DNA of 64,000 nt, taken from contig OX235263.1 in assembly GCA_944472135.2 (NCBI GenBank), positions 3,021,517 through 3,085,516 on the forward strand, read 5' to 3'. Below, piece after piece: positions 10,990 through 22,309 of the stretch (position 1 is the first letter of the stretch; each line of letters starts with the position of its first letter). The position numbers were made by a program, and so were the translations under genes. This DNA comes from Trichobilharzia regenti. Taxonomy: Eukaryota; Platyhelminthes; Trematoda; Strigeidida; Schistosomatidae. The notes under the pieces are model-generated. The model was given only the letters and a program-made list of their open reading frames with translations, searched no databases and was not told the origin of the DNA.

Positions 10990-12103
10990 TAAAGGGTTAC
11001 TCTAAACTCTAGCAGCTTAAAACGAAACTATCTAATAAAGGCCTTCACAAATCTCTATTGACCATTCAGATGAGTCTGAATTATACAGGCTTGATTTGAA
11101 AAATGATCGTCCATATAAAAGTAGTTGCATAGAATAATCTTCTTGTATATTTTCAAAGAAAATCTTCCAGTTTCACACAGGAGTCCTCATAGTTGGGTTA
11201 AACCAATTTCTGTTTATAAATTCATCGAGATAACTGTAAATCATCATATTTCTGCTCTGATCCTACTTTTTAGGTGATTCGAGAAACTTCCAGCGGGATT
11301 CGTGTGAGTCCCATTGGAATGATTAGCGAAATCAGCTGTATGCTTAACCATGTTGTGAGCATAGCGCGGGGATGAGGGTTGGCTGTAGTTACTCCATCGG
11401 TCTTTGTTAATGGTTGTGCCAGGTAGGACTAAACGTTGACACTATCATTAGGGATCATCTAGATATATCCTTTCCGCAGGGTACTGTCATATAACCGGCA
11501 AACCCACTGTTGATCAACATTCACGTCTACCGTTTTCGCCCTTCCTATAAGCTTGCTATCCAAATAGTATTTAAATACTAGATCTCGATGGAATTGGCTA
11601 CATGATTCGTGTATAGCATCCGTAGTTGGACCTATATGTCGTCGACTCGTCTGATTGGTTGTTCAAGGTAAGTGATCCGTTCCTGATGGTAGTTTGGGAT
11701 TCTATAATTTAGAGTCATTCGATAAAGTACTATAAGTAGCTACTTGTGAATTGATCAGTTTGCTGACGAGATCACTGATTTGGGTACTGTGTAATACAGA
11801 GAAAAAAAACGTATTCCCTTAAAGATTTAAGATAGGCTATGTTGACGATTAACCAGCAAACATGAAGCTTATGACTGTAACTTATTGCCGACCAAATCCA
11901 TCTAACTCAAGCATTCTTTGATTCATAAAATTTATTGCCGTTTCTGATAATTATAATAAATCGAAGCACTTGGTAGCTGATTTTGAGCAAAGGTGAGCTT
12001 TTGAACTACTTTATTTTCGTTACACAAGAATAAATCAGTATCATTGCGTAAACGTTATTTTCCAAAGTAATTTACCTTCTTTTCATTGTGTCTTATTCTT
12101 TAG
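10990..12103. other. Upstream intron of the second LAMP-like gene; no exon recognised
   Basis: Ends at a good acceptor: pyrimidine-rich TTCTTTAG at 12096-12103. The piece near 11270-11560 has higher GC and looks repeat-derived but matches nothing else in the window. Confidence 0.4.
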
Positions 12104-12435
12104 TGAAATCAACATTAGAAGACCAAACCCAGTTGCCTGATTATAATCAGAAAAGTGGAAAAGATGTGTCACCTTTAATTTCACCTAATGTATCTGAATG
12201 TATTGAAATAAGCAATTCAAATACTCAATCTACACGACTACCGTCAAGCCCACCTTCGTCATCGCCATCATCATCATCGAGTGGAACACCTTCAAATTTA
12301 TATTCATCAGAATCACAATTACCACCACTGAATAGAATAACTGTTATTTGTCAAGATGATTTACACAAATTGTGCGCTCTTTTTGAATTTCGTGGTTACT
12401 TTCTTATTCAGTATACCAATAGTGGTACAAACGAA
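12104..12435 (+). CDS. Second LAMP-like gene, exon encoding Ser/Pro stalk and start of luminal domain
   Basis: The acceptor TTCTTTAG ends at 12103 and the donor GAA|GTAGGT begins at 12436. The exon begins one base into a codon and ends on a codon boundary. It encodes an acidic, Asn/Ser-rich lead and then a Ser/Pro-rich stretch (SSPPSSSPSSSSSGTPS). After that come PLNRITVICQDDLHKLCALF and FRGYFLIQYTNSGTNE. In LAMPs a Ser/Pro- or Thr-rich hinge precedes a G-Y-x-V-x-D-x-x-G-x-C pattern, and GYFLIQYTNSG plus the Cys at the start of the next exon fits this. An earlier donor (TTTC|GTGGTT) is possible, but it would not keep the frame into the next exon's strong acceptor. Upstream exons were not found between 1250 and 12103. 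Confidence 0.65.
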
Positions 12436-12479
12436 GTAGGTACTTTACTAGGGCTATTAAATAATAATAATATGATCAT

Positions 12480-12485
<6 letters not shown>

Positions 12486-12521
<36 letters not shown>
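12486..12521. repeat. (AT)n microsatellite
   Basis: About 18 AT units, 50 bases inside the intron after the exon ending at 12435. Confidence 0.95.
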
Positions 12522-12525
<4 letters not shown>

Positions 12526-12540
12526 CATTATAATTATATT

Positions 12541-12802
12541 CTTTAATTCCTAGAGGAACATAGGGCTTCAGCCGCGCGTTTCCATTGCCTTCGGTTTTCT
12601 GCCAACCTTTTCACCCCGCTCCAAGTCTGCCCACATACTTTCATCTCCTCCTCACATCACCTCCTCCAAGTCACCCTTGTACTGACGACCAACTCGCCAC
12701 CTTCCTTTCGGGTTCCACTCGAGCTATGACTTGTCTAGTGATGTCACTTGATGGTTTCCTCAGAGTATGGCCAGCCAATCCATCTCCATTTCTTCTTGCT
12801 CA
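12541..12802 (-). mobile_element. RTE subfamily A 3' fragment inside an intron
   Basis: Minus-strand 3' end of the element, nearly colinear with 3345-3605. It is broken on its upstream side near 12802, where a SINE-1b lies. Confidence 0.75.
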
Positions 12803-13023
12803 TTTGTTTATTTTTATTTTTTATTTTTTTTTTGATTTTATTTTTGATTTACAGCTTGATTCCACACTGTATTTTCGGTACAAGTATGGAATTTTAAGCA
12901 TGTGATATCGGTAGCCCAAATTTTGCAGGCCGATCATAGATATCAGGTGTGTGTCGGTGCGGGCTCGAACCCTGGACCATGTGCATGGTCGGCGAGAATC
13001 CTAACCACTGTGCCACCGACGCA
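12803..13023 (-). mobile_element. SINE-1b copy (tRNA-like head, CR1-like tail)
   Basis: Minus orientation. The head is at the right (GCGTCGGTGGCACAGTGG), the B box is GGTTCGAGCCC-like, then GATATCTATGATCGGCC, and the tail is AATTCCATACTTGTACCG, ending in an A-rich stretch with (AAAAT)n units. The tail resembles the 3' end of CR1-like copies (for example 60100-60040 on the minus strand). Confidence 0.75.
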
Positions 13024-13039
13024 TCATTTCTCCTGCAAG

Positions 13040-13180
13040 GGAGGTGTTTTTTTCCTTCCTGTTCCCCAGTGGAACATAGGGCTTCAAACTAGTGGCTTGA
13101 AGTTTCTGTAGCAGTGTTTATTTTACAGGATGGGGTTTCTAGCCTCACGCCCAACCTTTCCTCTTTACCAGCAAAGGAGG
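13040..13180 (-). mobile_element. SINE-1a copy without head
   Basis: Minus-strand tail (CCCTATGTTCCACTGGGGAA) and body up to CCAACCTTTCCTCTTTACCA; the tRNA-like head is missing. Confidence 0.65.
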
Positions 13181-13421
13181 TGTGGCTCATTAATATAGGC
13201 ACTCGATTCTAAACTGGTGGGTAGCGGATTTGAATACCAGTTCACCTAGTGAGTTTCGAACAGCTAGGTATCAGCATCACTAGCCTGCACACACACATAA
13301 TAAGTATGGCCCATCACCAGCTGCATGGAATTGCAAGTGTTTATTGAGTTGAATTTTTATGTTTATTGGAGTTATAGTTTGTCCCAATCAGTTGTTGTTC
13401 ATGTTTTCATTCATCTTTCAG

Positions 13422-13890
13422 TCAATTTGTTATCGGATAGCAATTGATCTTCGCGAAGATTATTCAACAAATGATGGAACAATTTATATCTTAGACAAAT
13501 CTCCAATTTTTCTGAATAACACTTTGAATGATTTGACCAACAACTACAACAGTAATGCTGGTAATGATATAAATAAATCTAAATCAGCATACAATGAACC
13601 AGATAATCTAAGAGTATTAACAACAAATTCATCGTGTTGCAATACATTCAACAGGTGTTTCACTCTTCCATTGAGCTCAACTGATGAAAGCGATAAAAGT
13701 TTTTTCAAAGATTGGATCATTGAATTCCATTGGAATCGTACACCTGAAATGTATGAATTTGGTGAAGATGGTTGGAGTAGTGTTGGTACTCCAGTCGGTG
13801 CATTGTCTGGTGTTTATGATTTAGTCGATGTGAAATTAAAGTATCGTCTTCATGAAAACTTTGGATTGAATTTTCTAAATCATGAATATG
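13422..13890 (+). CDS. Second LAMP-like gene, main luminal exon
   Basis: The acceptor CATCTTTCAG ends at 13421 and the donor ATATG|GTATGT starts at 13891. The exon is 469 bases, in one open frame, and ends one base into a codon. It encodes SICYRIAIDLREDYS, then a polar Asn-rich loop with N-glycosylation sequons (NNT, NSS, NRT) and a CC...C cluster. It closes with WIIEFHWNRTPEMYEFGEDG and LVDVKLKYRLHENFG. The last block parallels LSLLVELDQEYFAWTNMTLT of the first gene, and both genes use the same intron phase next. Codon use is AT-rich like the other host exons and unlike the LINE frames. Function is inferred from the LAMP resemblance: a luminal or extracellular glycoprotein domain. Confidence 0.7.
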
Positions 13891-14382
13891 GTATGTGTGT
13901 TGTATGTATTATATATATTAGTAGTATTCATTTTCTGTGATATTTCTTTCATATGAAGTTTAATTTTAAACTTTTTTATCGTCAGTCATGAATAACAGAC
14001 GGGGATTCACCACTTTCACTTCACGGCAACAACCGTTACATGTGACCTACTTTTATTTTTCTCAAATGACTCACCAGTGTTTGATGCTTCACTACAAAAT
14101 TACTCTTTGGGTGGTATATTCTTGTGCTAAGACGCGATTCCCAAACATATGTCGTGTGAAAGTTGATGATGCCATGGTGTTGTTTAGGCGTTCTTAGGTA
14201 TCGGCTAACTTGAACTCGTGACGCCTTGTTGACTGAAGGTCGAGTTCTTTTGACAATGAGTTGTATCTTTATCCTGTTTTCATGATTTACTAGAATATAA
14301 AATACATGTAGACTGTTTAACCAGCAACAAAAATTACCAATCTCTAACTGATGTCAGCTCATGATGAAATCCTCAAACTTAT

Positions 14383-15290
14383 TATTATTATTGTTCCCTT
14401 GGGTTCCTAGTGGAACATAGGGCTTCAAATGCACGTCTCCACTTGCTTCTGTCTCCTGCTGTACTTTTCACCTCCATCCATGTTAGTCCATACTGCTTCA
14501 GCTCCTCTTCACACGATCTCCTCCATGTCACCCTTGCACTGACGTCCCACTCGCCGCTTCTCATTCTGTCGGGTTCCACTCTAGCAATGGTCTGGCGCGC
14601 GCGCGATGTCACCCAGCGGCCTCCTCAACGAGTGTCCATCTCCATCCATCTCCACTTTCTCCTTCATATTTGTTGGTTGGCGATTGGTTCTTGTTTTGTT
14701 TGCTTGTACCCGTAGTTTCTTGTTGGTGATTATTTCCGGCCCGGCCATCTGATCTTCAGTATAGATCCAGCGAAGACAGTTGTTGATAAAGGTAACATCT
14801 GCAACAGGCTGTTGGAAATATTCTTTGTGACCCACCCGCCAAGTTTCTGATCCGTATAGAAGAAGTGACTTGACGTTTGTACTGAAAATCTGACTGGATT
14901 TTGTTGTTGATGTTGGCTGAGTGACGAAGATTTCCAGATTGGTTTCAGGTTGATGAATGTGTGTGTTTCTCGCCTTCCCGATTGTCGATTTGAGATCCTC
15001 GTCCGTTCCTCCTGTAGTTGAGACAATGCTCAATGCTAGATAAGTGAATGAATGAAGTAGCCTCTTTCAAATCCCTCCCGTTGATGGTGATTGGCGCTTG
15101 ATGTTGCTGTTGTTGTTGTTGGTTGGCTATTTTCATAACCTCCGTCTTTTCCATGTTCACATGGAGTCTTGTCTTCGCCGGCTGCTTCTTCGACCAGTTT
15201 GTTGGTCGGTATTCGCTTGTAAGTCTTCGATTTTGTCTGACATCAAACATAAATCATCCACACGCAAAATCCAGGTCTTTTCCAACTAAT
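14383..15290 (-). mobile_element. RTE-clade LINE fragment, subfamily B
   Basis: Minus-strand copy with the C-terminal half of the polyprotein in frameshifted pieces: KTEVMKIANQ plus poly-Gln, SIVSTTGGTDEDLKSTIGKA, SLLLYGSETWRVGHK, RRPLGDIARAPDHC and WRRSCEEELKQYGLTWMEVK. It starts at the F-A-D-D region, which carries a 4-base insertion (GCG-TGTG-GATGAT). The 3' tail is (AAT)n. Bases 14383-15017 are an inverted, apparently identical copy of 22310-22940. Confidence 0.8.
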
Positions 15291-15379
15291 CAAACAAAAT
15301 TCGTACAAAAATCAATACTTGAAAATCACTAATCCCTTTCAATGGGAGAAATTTGAAGGAAGTCACTTATTTCCCCTTG

Positions 15380-15975
15380 TCTAGGCAGCATTGTTTCAAA
15401 TACAGCCGGATGGCACGGATAATGATATCAAAGGGATGCTCGGAAAAGCAAAACAGATATTCATTATCTCGAAACCAGTGTGGAAACTTATTGCACTTAG
15501 AATAAGGAACAAGTTTTGAATTTGCAGCACTAACGTCAAGTAATTTCGTTTATATGGATCAAAGACGTTGTGCGCTTGTCACCAAAAGCATTTACAACAG
15601 GCTCTTGCTGACTTTCATCAACATTTGCCTTCACTGCCTCCATAGTGAAGATCTGATGGTATACCAGAAAGGATTAGCAACAAGGAATTCTGGAGAGCAA
15701 AGAATCAACCAAAGACATCTCAACCAAAAAATATGCAGAAGGAATTAGGGATAGACTGAATAAACGCTGAGGATACCGTTGGGTGACATGCTGGCCAAGT
15801 TGTAGACTGGATGGGTCTAACGGTGACATGGGACAGATAGTGTGAAGAAGAGATGAACTTCATGGGTGATTGTGGAGTCAGTTAAAGAGGAGTGTAGCAG
15901 TGCGGGTGAAATGAGATGTTTTGTTGAAGCCTTATGTTTCACTGGGAAACTAACGGAATAGTAATGATAATAATA
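15380..15975 (+). mobile_element. Old RTE-clade LINE fragment
   Basis: Heavily mutated + strand remnant: FINICLHCLHSEDLMVYQKG matches the FINNCLRWIYTEDQMAGPE block of subfamily B. It ends TGAAGCCTTATGTTTCACTG and a (TAATAAT)n tail near 15960-15976. Many stops. Confidence 0.6.
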
Positions 15976-15999
15976 ATTAATAGATTTTGATGTAGGAAT

Positions 16000-16965
16000 C
16001 AGAAGTTCAGCCAGAATAGCTGACACACTAGTAAAGCTCATTGAATGTAGCTGTAAGATACTCATAACCATCGGAAGACTCATAAGTTTTTTTCCGTCTA
16101 CTTGAAAGTAGATGACTTTTCTGAAAAAAGGACATGAATTCGCTGTCATTTCCTAAGTCACTTTCAATATTTAAGACTAAAATAAAATATACTTTGGTGC
16201 AAAACACTGTTGAGTGAAGTTACAAGTGGTTTATGTCACATATTGATTCGAGCATTGTGGATTAAACTGTTACGAACTGGTCCCAGTTGTAAATCTATCA
16301 CCTTCACATGTCATGTTCCACTAATTACAAATATTGCAGAGGAAGCCAGCTATTCCTCCGCATTGTAGTCAGTCTTCCAACTCTAATCTGTTTAAATTAT
16401 GCACTGTGATGCAAATATCTTATTTTATATATCAGTCTATTCTAAAATGTCATCTCATGATACAAGATAATTAAGACTTTTAAATATTTATTTTAACGGA
16501 ATAACGGAAACGCATTTATACAAATATACACAAAAAAAACACTCGTTTTAATTTATTTCTTGTTCTTATGACACTGTTTCCCCTATTGTATGTGTGTGCA
16601 TGTTTGCATAAACAGATCAGCATAGCTTGTTACATGATCAATGTAAAAACAGCTCCACTGTTAATTTTGTACTAATCAAATAGTGCGCAATTCAAAATAA
16701 CAACAACAAAAAACACAAACTATCAGTGCATTTCAAAGTCGGCAGTATCATGAGATTTGTTTCTGACTATACTGTGCACAAAACTTTATTTTGTTGATTT
16801 TGTTTGTTCTATTATAATAGAACAAGTTTTTCATTTTGTACAAGAATAGCATATTTAAACGCCTGAGAAAATTCGTTGATCAATGTCCAATGATTATTAT
16901 GTTGACTCTACACTACAGTGAACTAAACTAACCTATCAGGATATCAATGTAAAGAGTTAGAAGTG
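16000..16965. other. No gene seen
   Basis: AT-rich intronic DNA with short A and T runs and no recognisable element. Confidence 0.4.
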
Positions 16966-16969
16966 ATTG

Positions 16970-17818
16970 TTTAAGCCCATTAGTCCGTTACTCCTACAAT
17001 TCGTTAACTCTTGCATTGTGCCTATTATTCTCTATTGTTTCTCCTTAGTTTTTCCAGGGTTACTGAAGAAAGGCTATACCTTATTACGCAGGATTTTAAA
17101 GGTTATCAGCAGGGTAAGCTGCGTACCACTTAACCAGCTTGTTAGTGTTCTGGTCGACAGGCACTTGGACTCATGTGAAAAATGGGCTAAATCCATTCTA
17201 TCTAACTCACATCACCCTCTTCATTCACGACTCTCCCCTTGTATCTATCTCATCAGGCACGACCAGAAGCATATACAGAAAACTATATGCTCGCACTAGT
17301 AAGTACAAAATCTCAACCATAACGTACTTAGCTCGTTCGTGTTCTGTGCGATAAAGAAAGCATTAGACGTGACACTTATAACTTAATTAATAGTCAGTAG
17401 AACAAGTGGATCTTGTCTTTCCAACTTTTTACATCATTTATAGGTACAAGGTTTTCTTTCCTTCTTTTCCTTTTCTCTCTCTCTTTTTCTCTGTTATATG
17501 CAGCTTTGTTTCTTTCTTCCTTACTTACTCTAATAAAACATTCTCCTCCATTCTTTTACACTCTGTATATCTCGACCTACTTGTTACCGCTTACGCCAGT
17601 GACTACTTTTCTAACGCTTTCGAGCACTCTGTTCACTTTTGGCTTTGCTATTGATATGCTAATATGTTGTCAAACAGTAACTGAGATTACCCTTAATCTA
17701 TGTAGAATTTTATTTATTGTTAATGTACTGACTGGATGCAATACTGTAGTAAAATTCTGAGAATTCCATTCTGTATCGGAAGTACTGTTTTGGAATAAAG
17801 CAAATTTTTATTATTATT
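16970..17818 (+). mobile_element. CR1-like LINE 3' fragment
   Basis: Encodes the polyprotein end LLLQFVNSCIVPIILYCFSL, FPGLLKKGYTLLRRILKVIS, LVDRHLDSCEKWAKSILSNS and a frameshifted tail. It is followed by a 3' UTR ending GGAATAAAGCAAATTTTTAT and an ATT repeat. The same order is seen at 35178-36518, 55970-58080 and 60040-61085. 5' truncated. Confidence 0.8.
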
Positions 17819-17899
17819 AGTGTCTTGGAGTTTGAAATGATTAAAGCTGCATTCGAATCCCAGTAGGAATACCAGAATTATTTATTAAACAGAAAAATT

Positions 17900-17946
17900 T
17901 AGATGATGAGTCCCAAATAGGACGAAATCCAAATCGTGGATTGCAT
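17900..17946 (+). ncRNA. Degenerate hammerhead-like motif, satellite-alpha style
   Basis: ATGATGAGTCCCAAATAGGA then CGAAATCCA...TGGATT: stem II GTCC/GGAC, GAAA, and a five-pair stem III ATCCA/TGGAT. The first core base is A instead of C, as at 4955. Probably inactive. Confidence 0.5.
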
Positions 17947-18244
17947 TGTTAGAAATTCTTGCCATACCAGAAGTGAACAGTGTTTCATAACTTTGTGATC
18001 ATGATGTTCGGATAAGATTTTTGTTGATTAGAATTTCATTCGAGTGAACAGTGTCAGGAAATCTCTAAATAATTTTTGAAAATACCCTCTCGAATATTAG
18101 GCAGAAGATAAAACGTTTGGCGGGATTTATTTTATATTTCAGCGATTTGATTATTGGAAGCTGGTTGCTAGGATTTATTTTTGTATATTTTCATTCCTCA
18201 AAATGACATAGAGACAAGTCTCATTTAAGTCGATATACTTAAAC

Positions 18245-18475
18245 TTTTCCTTCACGTTCGCAGTGGAACATAGGGCTTCAAGCTAATGGCTTGAAGATTC
18301 TGTAGCAGTGTTTATTTTTACAGGATGGATTTTCTAGCCTCATGCCCAACCTTTCGTCTTCACCAGGATTATTTCTGGCTTAGCGAGGTAAAGGAGTGCG
18401 TTTGTTGGCAGAGGATCGGACCCCGGACCATGCGCATGGTCGGCGAGTGTCCTAACCGCTGTGCCACCGACGCAC
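18245..18475 (-). mobile_element. SINE-1a copy, full length
   Basis: Minus orientation, head at right (GCGTCGGTGGCACAGCGG), B box, body and RTE-like tail at left (CCCTATGTTCCACTGCGAAC as minus). Confidence 0.75.
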
Positions 18476-18479
18476 AAGT

Positions 18480-19100
18480 CGATATACTGATAGAAGTGAA
18501 ATCTAACGAGGATACTATATTTCCTTAAGCCAGGTTAAAATTATAAGAAATTTTAAGTAGTGTTACGTGGAATGTAGAAGTTTACAGTTAGATAGATACC
18601 TGTAAGGTAAAGAAGAGCTTTTATCGCTTTCCTTGTTCACCACCACGCTATAAGAAACGTGCCAAAGTGTTTGCTTAGAAGAGTTGCTGCTTCGTAAAAT
18701 AGGTCCTGAGTCAAAGTGAATATTTAATACTCTTTGTGGAGACAAGAGTAAAACCAAGGTCATGAAGACAATCATACTCTTCAAACCATAAACAGACACT
18801 GCATATAAATTTGAACATTAAGAAAGACTTCGGGAAAATGTCTTAAAGATAAGAATCCGTAATTCTCTAAAAATGACTTTCTCTTCAACAACTTTGCATG
18901 TCATATTCTCTAGCTACCAGCGCTTTTAAGAAACTAGAAGAAGAAATTGTCTAATCTGACCACTTGAATAAGTGTATATCAGTTCACATGCTCGTATGGA
19001 AGTAGGCTTATAGATCTCTCTCAAAATGAGTTGGAGAATACTACTCAATTTGGTTGGAAAGAGGGTGCAGTGGTTCTATCATAAGTACTATGATAATTGG
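18480..19100. other. No gene seen
   Basis: AT-rich intronic sequence; the 78-residue minus frame here has no recognisable motif. Confidence 0.35.
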
Positions 19101-19109
19101 TACGAGGTT

Positions 19110-19342
19110 TTAACCGACTGGCGCGGAATTATGCTTCTATCCATTCCAAGCAAAATACTAAGCCGTATCATCCTGGAGAGAATCAAACAAGTGACTTGGA
19201 GGAGGTTATGTGAAGAGGAGATGAAAGTGTGTGGGCACACTTGGACCGGGGTGAAAAAGTTGGCAGGCAACCGAAGGCAATGGAGACGCGCGGCTGAAGC
19301 CCAATGTTCCTCTAGGAATTAAAGGAAATAATAATAAAAACA
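19110..19342 (+). mobile_element. Internally deleted RTE LINE copy
   Basis: One frame runs RGIMLLSIPSKILSRIILER followed at once by VTWRRLCEEEMKVCGHTW and ends QWRRAAEAQCSSRN. In the long copy at 59.2-63.3 kb these blocks are separated by most of the RT and C-terminal region. The join is in frame. The 3' tail is (AAT)n, so the ends needed for copying are partly kept. It cannot encode RT. Confidence 0.7.
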
Positions 19343-19899
19343 TAATAATCGACTCATCATTCAGAGTCATTTATGGAGTGAAGAGGAGTCTAGCCATTAC
19401 AGTGAGCTTTTAACTCCTATGCACTCATTGTAGAATGCTTTGTCATACGCCTAGAGGAGCAAGTATATAAAAGGCTCTTGTTCAACCCTGGTACCTAGCA
19501 AAAACTTAGACTTTTGATTTACTTTAGTTTCCTATCATTTCTATCTGCTATTTTCATCTTTATTTTCAAAACAACATTCCATTCGACTACTGTGCTTACA
19601 TTGTTTACACCTTATAATTTCAAAAATTACTTTTATATATTTTCAATTTTTGGTTTGTACGGATATGATTGGTTACAGGTTTGATGACTAGCTGACATCA
19701 TTCAGATAAACACTGGAAAATCAAGGAGTGCTAGATAGCTGTTTTATCCTAGTTCGGCGTGCGTTTTGCTGAAGATAAAGTCTCACAGTGTTATACAGTA
19801 ATGTTTACTGATAACTGTTTACTGTATAACATTGTGAGACTTTATCAAAACAAAATTTACCCATAATGGAATTACACTCTACCACAGTGCACAAGTTTT

Positions 19900-19985
19900 A
19901 TTCTTATATCAATGGTTTTTCTGAAGAACTGCAAACTGGGACGAAACAGCTGTCTAGTACTCCCTGCTTTAAATATTTCATAATC
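19900..19985 (+). mobile_element. SINE-3 fragment with hammerhead remnant
   Basis: TCTGAAGAACTGCAAACTGG then GACGAAACAGCTGTCTAGTA: both core strands and stem III are kept, but stem II no longer pairs well. Confidence 0.5.
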
Positions 19986-20079
19986 TCATGTGAAAAACTG
20001 TATAGTCTTGGTTTATATGCCATTCTGTGATTTATTCTCGTTTCTTATAATATCTGTTTATACTAGTTTGATCACGGAT

Positions 20080-20170
20080 TTCTATCGATTAGAGAACCAA
20101 TTGAAATTCAGGGAGTACTGGACAGCTGTTTCATCTTTGTTTGAGAATCTTCGACAGTACGCACCCTCTG
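20080..20170 (-). mobile_element. SINE-3 fragment with hammerhead remnant
   Basis: Minus strand: GCGTACTGTCGAAGATTCTC ... GATGAAACAGCTGTCCAGTAC. Stem I GTACTG/CAGTAC and stem III are perfect, but the first core strand is changed. Confidence 0.55.
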
Positions 20171-20404
20171 AGGTTTTTCTCTCATATCATGTCTCTTAAA
20201 ATAATAACTCTATATATGATTGGACACTAATTAGTATTATGTGTCTAGTCCTTTGTTTGAAGACCGCATTCTATCAGTCATGTGTGCAATTTGGCCACCA
20301 TTCTAGGTGACTCGTTATCACGGTTCACTATGAATTGTCTGTACCAAACCAAGGACTAGACAAATGACGCTAGTTGCTTAACAGCTAGTATTTTATACAG
20401 TCCT

Positions 20405-20610
20405 ACAGGGAGTCTGTCGTGAGTCCGGATAAGTCAGTGGTAACGTCTGTGACTGCAGCATTGGGTGACAGGGATTCGAATATTAGGAGGGACATGAGTT
20501 CCTTCAAGGCTGCAGATACACCTTACTGACTTATTGGTGAGTGACGAGTTGCATGAAAGCTAGGTCCAAGGCTTCCTTCTGATTGTCTACAACCATCTTA
20601 AGTCTATAAT
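20405..20610 (+). mobile_element. SINE-2 copy
   Basis: Head CGGATAAGTCAGTGGTAACG, then a diverged hammerhead region with GGTGAGTGACGAGTTGCATG, AAAG and CTAGGTC, where the longer arrangement TGACTTATTGGTGAG is kept. Confidence 0.6.
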
Positions 20611-20619
20611 TTTACTTTT

Positions 20620-21345
20620 TTTCACTATATCCTGCGAACTGCATAACACTTTTAATTATGCTACTTTGTTGAACACAAATTTTCGGAAATTTTGATTGTA
20701 CAGCTTTTGAGGACGAAATAGTAGAAAAAGCACCTTCTTCTAAACTATGAATTATCCTGTTTCAACTGTATATTCTGATATGTATCCATATAATATGTGT
20801 TTTGTTTGACAGTCTGTTCTTGGTGATATATATCCATATAATATGTGTGTTTGTCTGACAGTCTGATATATTTGCTATGTATATATGGATCGATATTCCA
20901 CTAAAATTAGCCAATCATGTTAAGACTGTCTATTGATTAGTTCATTTTGAATATTCGCTCACACACTTGTTCGGACATTCATATATGTTTTTGCTCTCAC
21001 ACTCTTGTGTGACACATTGATTCTCCTGGGGTGTTTGGAAATAGAAGTATCATGGCAAACCTAGTGGTCTTCTGATTTCCATCTTTCTTGCGTCAGGACT
21101 ATTAAATTCTCGACCAGTACATAACATATTCACCTTGTCATTCATTCAAACCAAACTGCATTCATTCGAGATTTGAAATAACTCATCCTTTCTTGTCTAC
21201 TACAAAAAGACGAATAGCTATCTATCTTATCTTTGAATAAAGCAAGAACAACAGGTTTTGTAGAATAAAATGGTACTATCATTCATTTCGTTGGCTTCTC
21301 GTCATTTGCTTACAGAGTAAATATATTATGCAATTTATGTAAAGA
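20620..21345. other. No gene seen
   Basis: Contains a short direct repeat (ATATCCATATAATATGTGTT near 20783 and again near 20829) but no recognised element. Confidence 0.4.
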
Positions 21346-21347
21346 AA

Positions 21348-21545
21348 CTGCGTCGGTGGCACAGTGGTTAGGACTCTCACCGACCATGCACATGGTTCGA
21401 AGTTCGATCCCCTGCCGCCTCACACATGATATCTATGGTTGGCCTGCAAACTTTGGGCTACCGATATTACATGCTTAAAATTCCATACTTCTACCAAAAA
21501 TACAGTGTGGAGTCAAGCTGTAATTAAAAATAAAAAAATAAATTA
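21348..21545 (+). mobile_element. SINE-1b copy, full length
   Basis: Head GCGTCGGTGGCACAGTGG, B box TTCGATCCCC, GATATCTATGGTTGGCC, tail AATTCCATACTTCTACC and an A-rich end with (AAAAT)n units. Confidence 0.75.
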
Positions 21546-21599
21546 AAAATATACCCAGGAACTTCAAGTTGAAGCAAAAAATAACATCAGTGTATGCAT

Positions 21600-22015
21600 A
21601 CAGTGGTAATAATAATCATTTTATTCCAAAGAACAATAGCCATACAAAGTGAAATTTTCAGCGTTACGTAATAAAATGAGAGGGGGAATAAAGATATCCA
21701 ATTGACAAGATAATGAAAGACTGATAACTGCCTCATTCCGAAAACATTAATCAGATTTCCGGCGTTTGATTTAGATTGCTTCTGCAAAACTGAGGAGAAT
21801 TGAGCCATTTCGTCTATTGATAATTTTGAAGGATTTTTCGACGTTCTCTTCATCGATGAGATGTCTAACAATGGTACAGTTGATGGCATTTATTCCCTTG
21901 AGACGTGAATTTTCCGCTATATGTTCAGAAAATTGGAGATGTGCCCTTCTTTCTGTTCTCCCAATGTAGCTGCTCCCGCAGATAAAATGTAAACAGTCGT
22001 TTAACGCAATCATAG
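21600..22015 (-). mobile_element. Penelope-like element GIY-YIG fragment
   Basis: Minus frame CLHFICGSSYIGRTERRAHL, then FSEHIAENSRLKGINAINC and IVRHLIDEENVEKSFKIINR. C-x(n)-S-Y-I-G-R-T-x-R and R-x-x-E-H are the landmarks of the PLE GIY-YIG endonuclease C-terminus. No RT beside it. Confidence 0.6.
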
Positions 22016-22309
22016 TTCACGTATTTCTTGAAATATTCCTAACTCACCATTATAATTCCATTCATTAGAATTTGATCTAAGTAAATTGAATACAATGTTT
22101 AGTTTACATTATGACACAGTGATATTGGGTTGTGAGCTCGTCTAAATTGACTAGAATGCACCTCCGGAACAAACGGCACTAATGCCAATTGGCCACTTAA
22201 ATTTATCGACCGTACTGAGACAGACACAACACTGAGACCGAGAAGAAACGACTGCAACAAGGACATTTGTTAGACAAAATACATAGTAAATTATATTTAT
22301 CAAACACTA

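Noticed and set aside
12104..12546. Second LAMP-like exon continuing to the stop near 12546
   Set aside because: The frame past 12435 runs into an (AT)n repeat, whereas GAA|GTAGGT is a good donor that keeps frame with the exon at 13422.
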